DNA of 64,000 nucleotides from Ostrinia nubilalis (taxonomy: Eukaryota; Arthropoda; Insecta; Lepidoptera; Crambidae), in NCBI RefSeq assembly GCF_963855985.1, contig NC_087096.1, positions 5,952,001 to 6,016,000 of the forward strand, read 5' to 3'. The notes under the pieces were generated by a model. It saw only the letters and a program-made list of their open reading frames with translations. It did no database searches and was not told where the DNA came from. The number at the start of each line of letters is the position of its first letter. Within the stretch, counting starts at the first letter, position 1. The translations under genes and the position numbers were made by a program. Below are positions 63,911-64,000 of the stretch, one piece after another.

Positions 63911-64000
63911 CTCAACGTGACTAATAAATTAATAAAAATGTTTTAGCGTATTCTTCACTCATAATATTATGATGTCATAAAAAAAGTTACTTTAAATTTC

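Overview
The window looks like a piece of an insect nuclear genome, most probably a moth or butterfly. It is AT-rich, its introns are bounded by GT-AG, and it is crowded with elements typical of Lepidoptera: palindromic MITEs with TA target duplications, a tRNA-headed SINE with an ATT-rich tail, RTE-like LINE ends with a GAT tail, and the dispersed repeat that opens AGGGTTCCGTACC and closes GCACTTGGCCGG. Nothing prokaryotic or viral was seen apart from an LTR retroelement.

The main content is one large minus-strand gene that enters from the right edge. I followed 29 exons from 63776 down to 25458. Each has plausible splice sites and all 28 junctions keep phase, although one junction (A2/A3) was chosen partly for that reason. 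Together they encode at least 1,319 residues. The protein carries three successive cyclic-nucleotide-gated (CNG) channel modules in one chain: A (pore to post-CNBD, its S1-S4 lying off the right edge), B (complete) and C (complete to the end of the CNBD). Each module runs S1-S6, P loop, C-linker, cyclic-nucleotide-binding domain. This is the layout of a pseudo-tetrameric channel such as the four-repeat CNGK channels of sea urchin and fish sperm. The three pores keep the T-x-T of the pore helix, but the next five residues differ in every module and none is GYG or the CNG-type GE. The CNBDs also lack the usual FGE...R phosphate-binding cassette. I see no initiator, no terminal exon and no convincing fourth module. 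An unused pore/S6-like exon lies in the B-C intron, and a doubtful hydrophobic ORF lies at 16.8-17.1 kb.

Layout: 1-19 kb holds no recognisable gene. It carries foldback transposons (2605-3676, 4696-5634, 9115-10708), short MITEs, an RTE-LINE end inserted in a tandem duplication, and a few GC-richer islands that may be conserved regulatory DNA. 18.1-19.2 kb is a common lepidopteran repeat. 20.06-23.78 kb is a young Ty3/gypsy-type LTR element that kept RNase H and integrase but lost gag, protease and RT. 23.97-24.93 kb is a short piggyBac-like element. From 25.5 kb to the right edge, channel exons alternate with transposons. These include a nested three-level MITE set (32.45-34.13 kb), a palindromic tandem array (27.44-28.24 kb), a large foldback (40.55-41.58 kb), a CR1/Daphne-like LINE with one frameshift (51.26-55.10 kb), and a 3.2-kb inverted-repeat element with a decayed RNase-H LINE inside it (60.05-63.28 kb).

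Limits: all coordinates come from reading by eye. Splice sites were chosen from GT/AG plus phase and similarity between modules, and no database search was possible.
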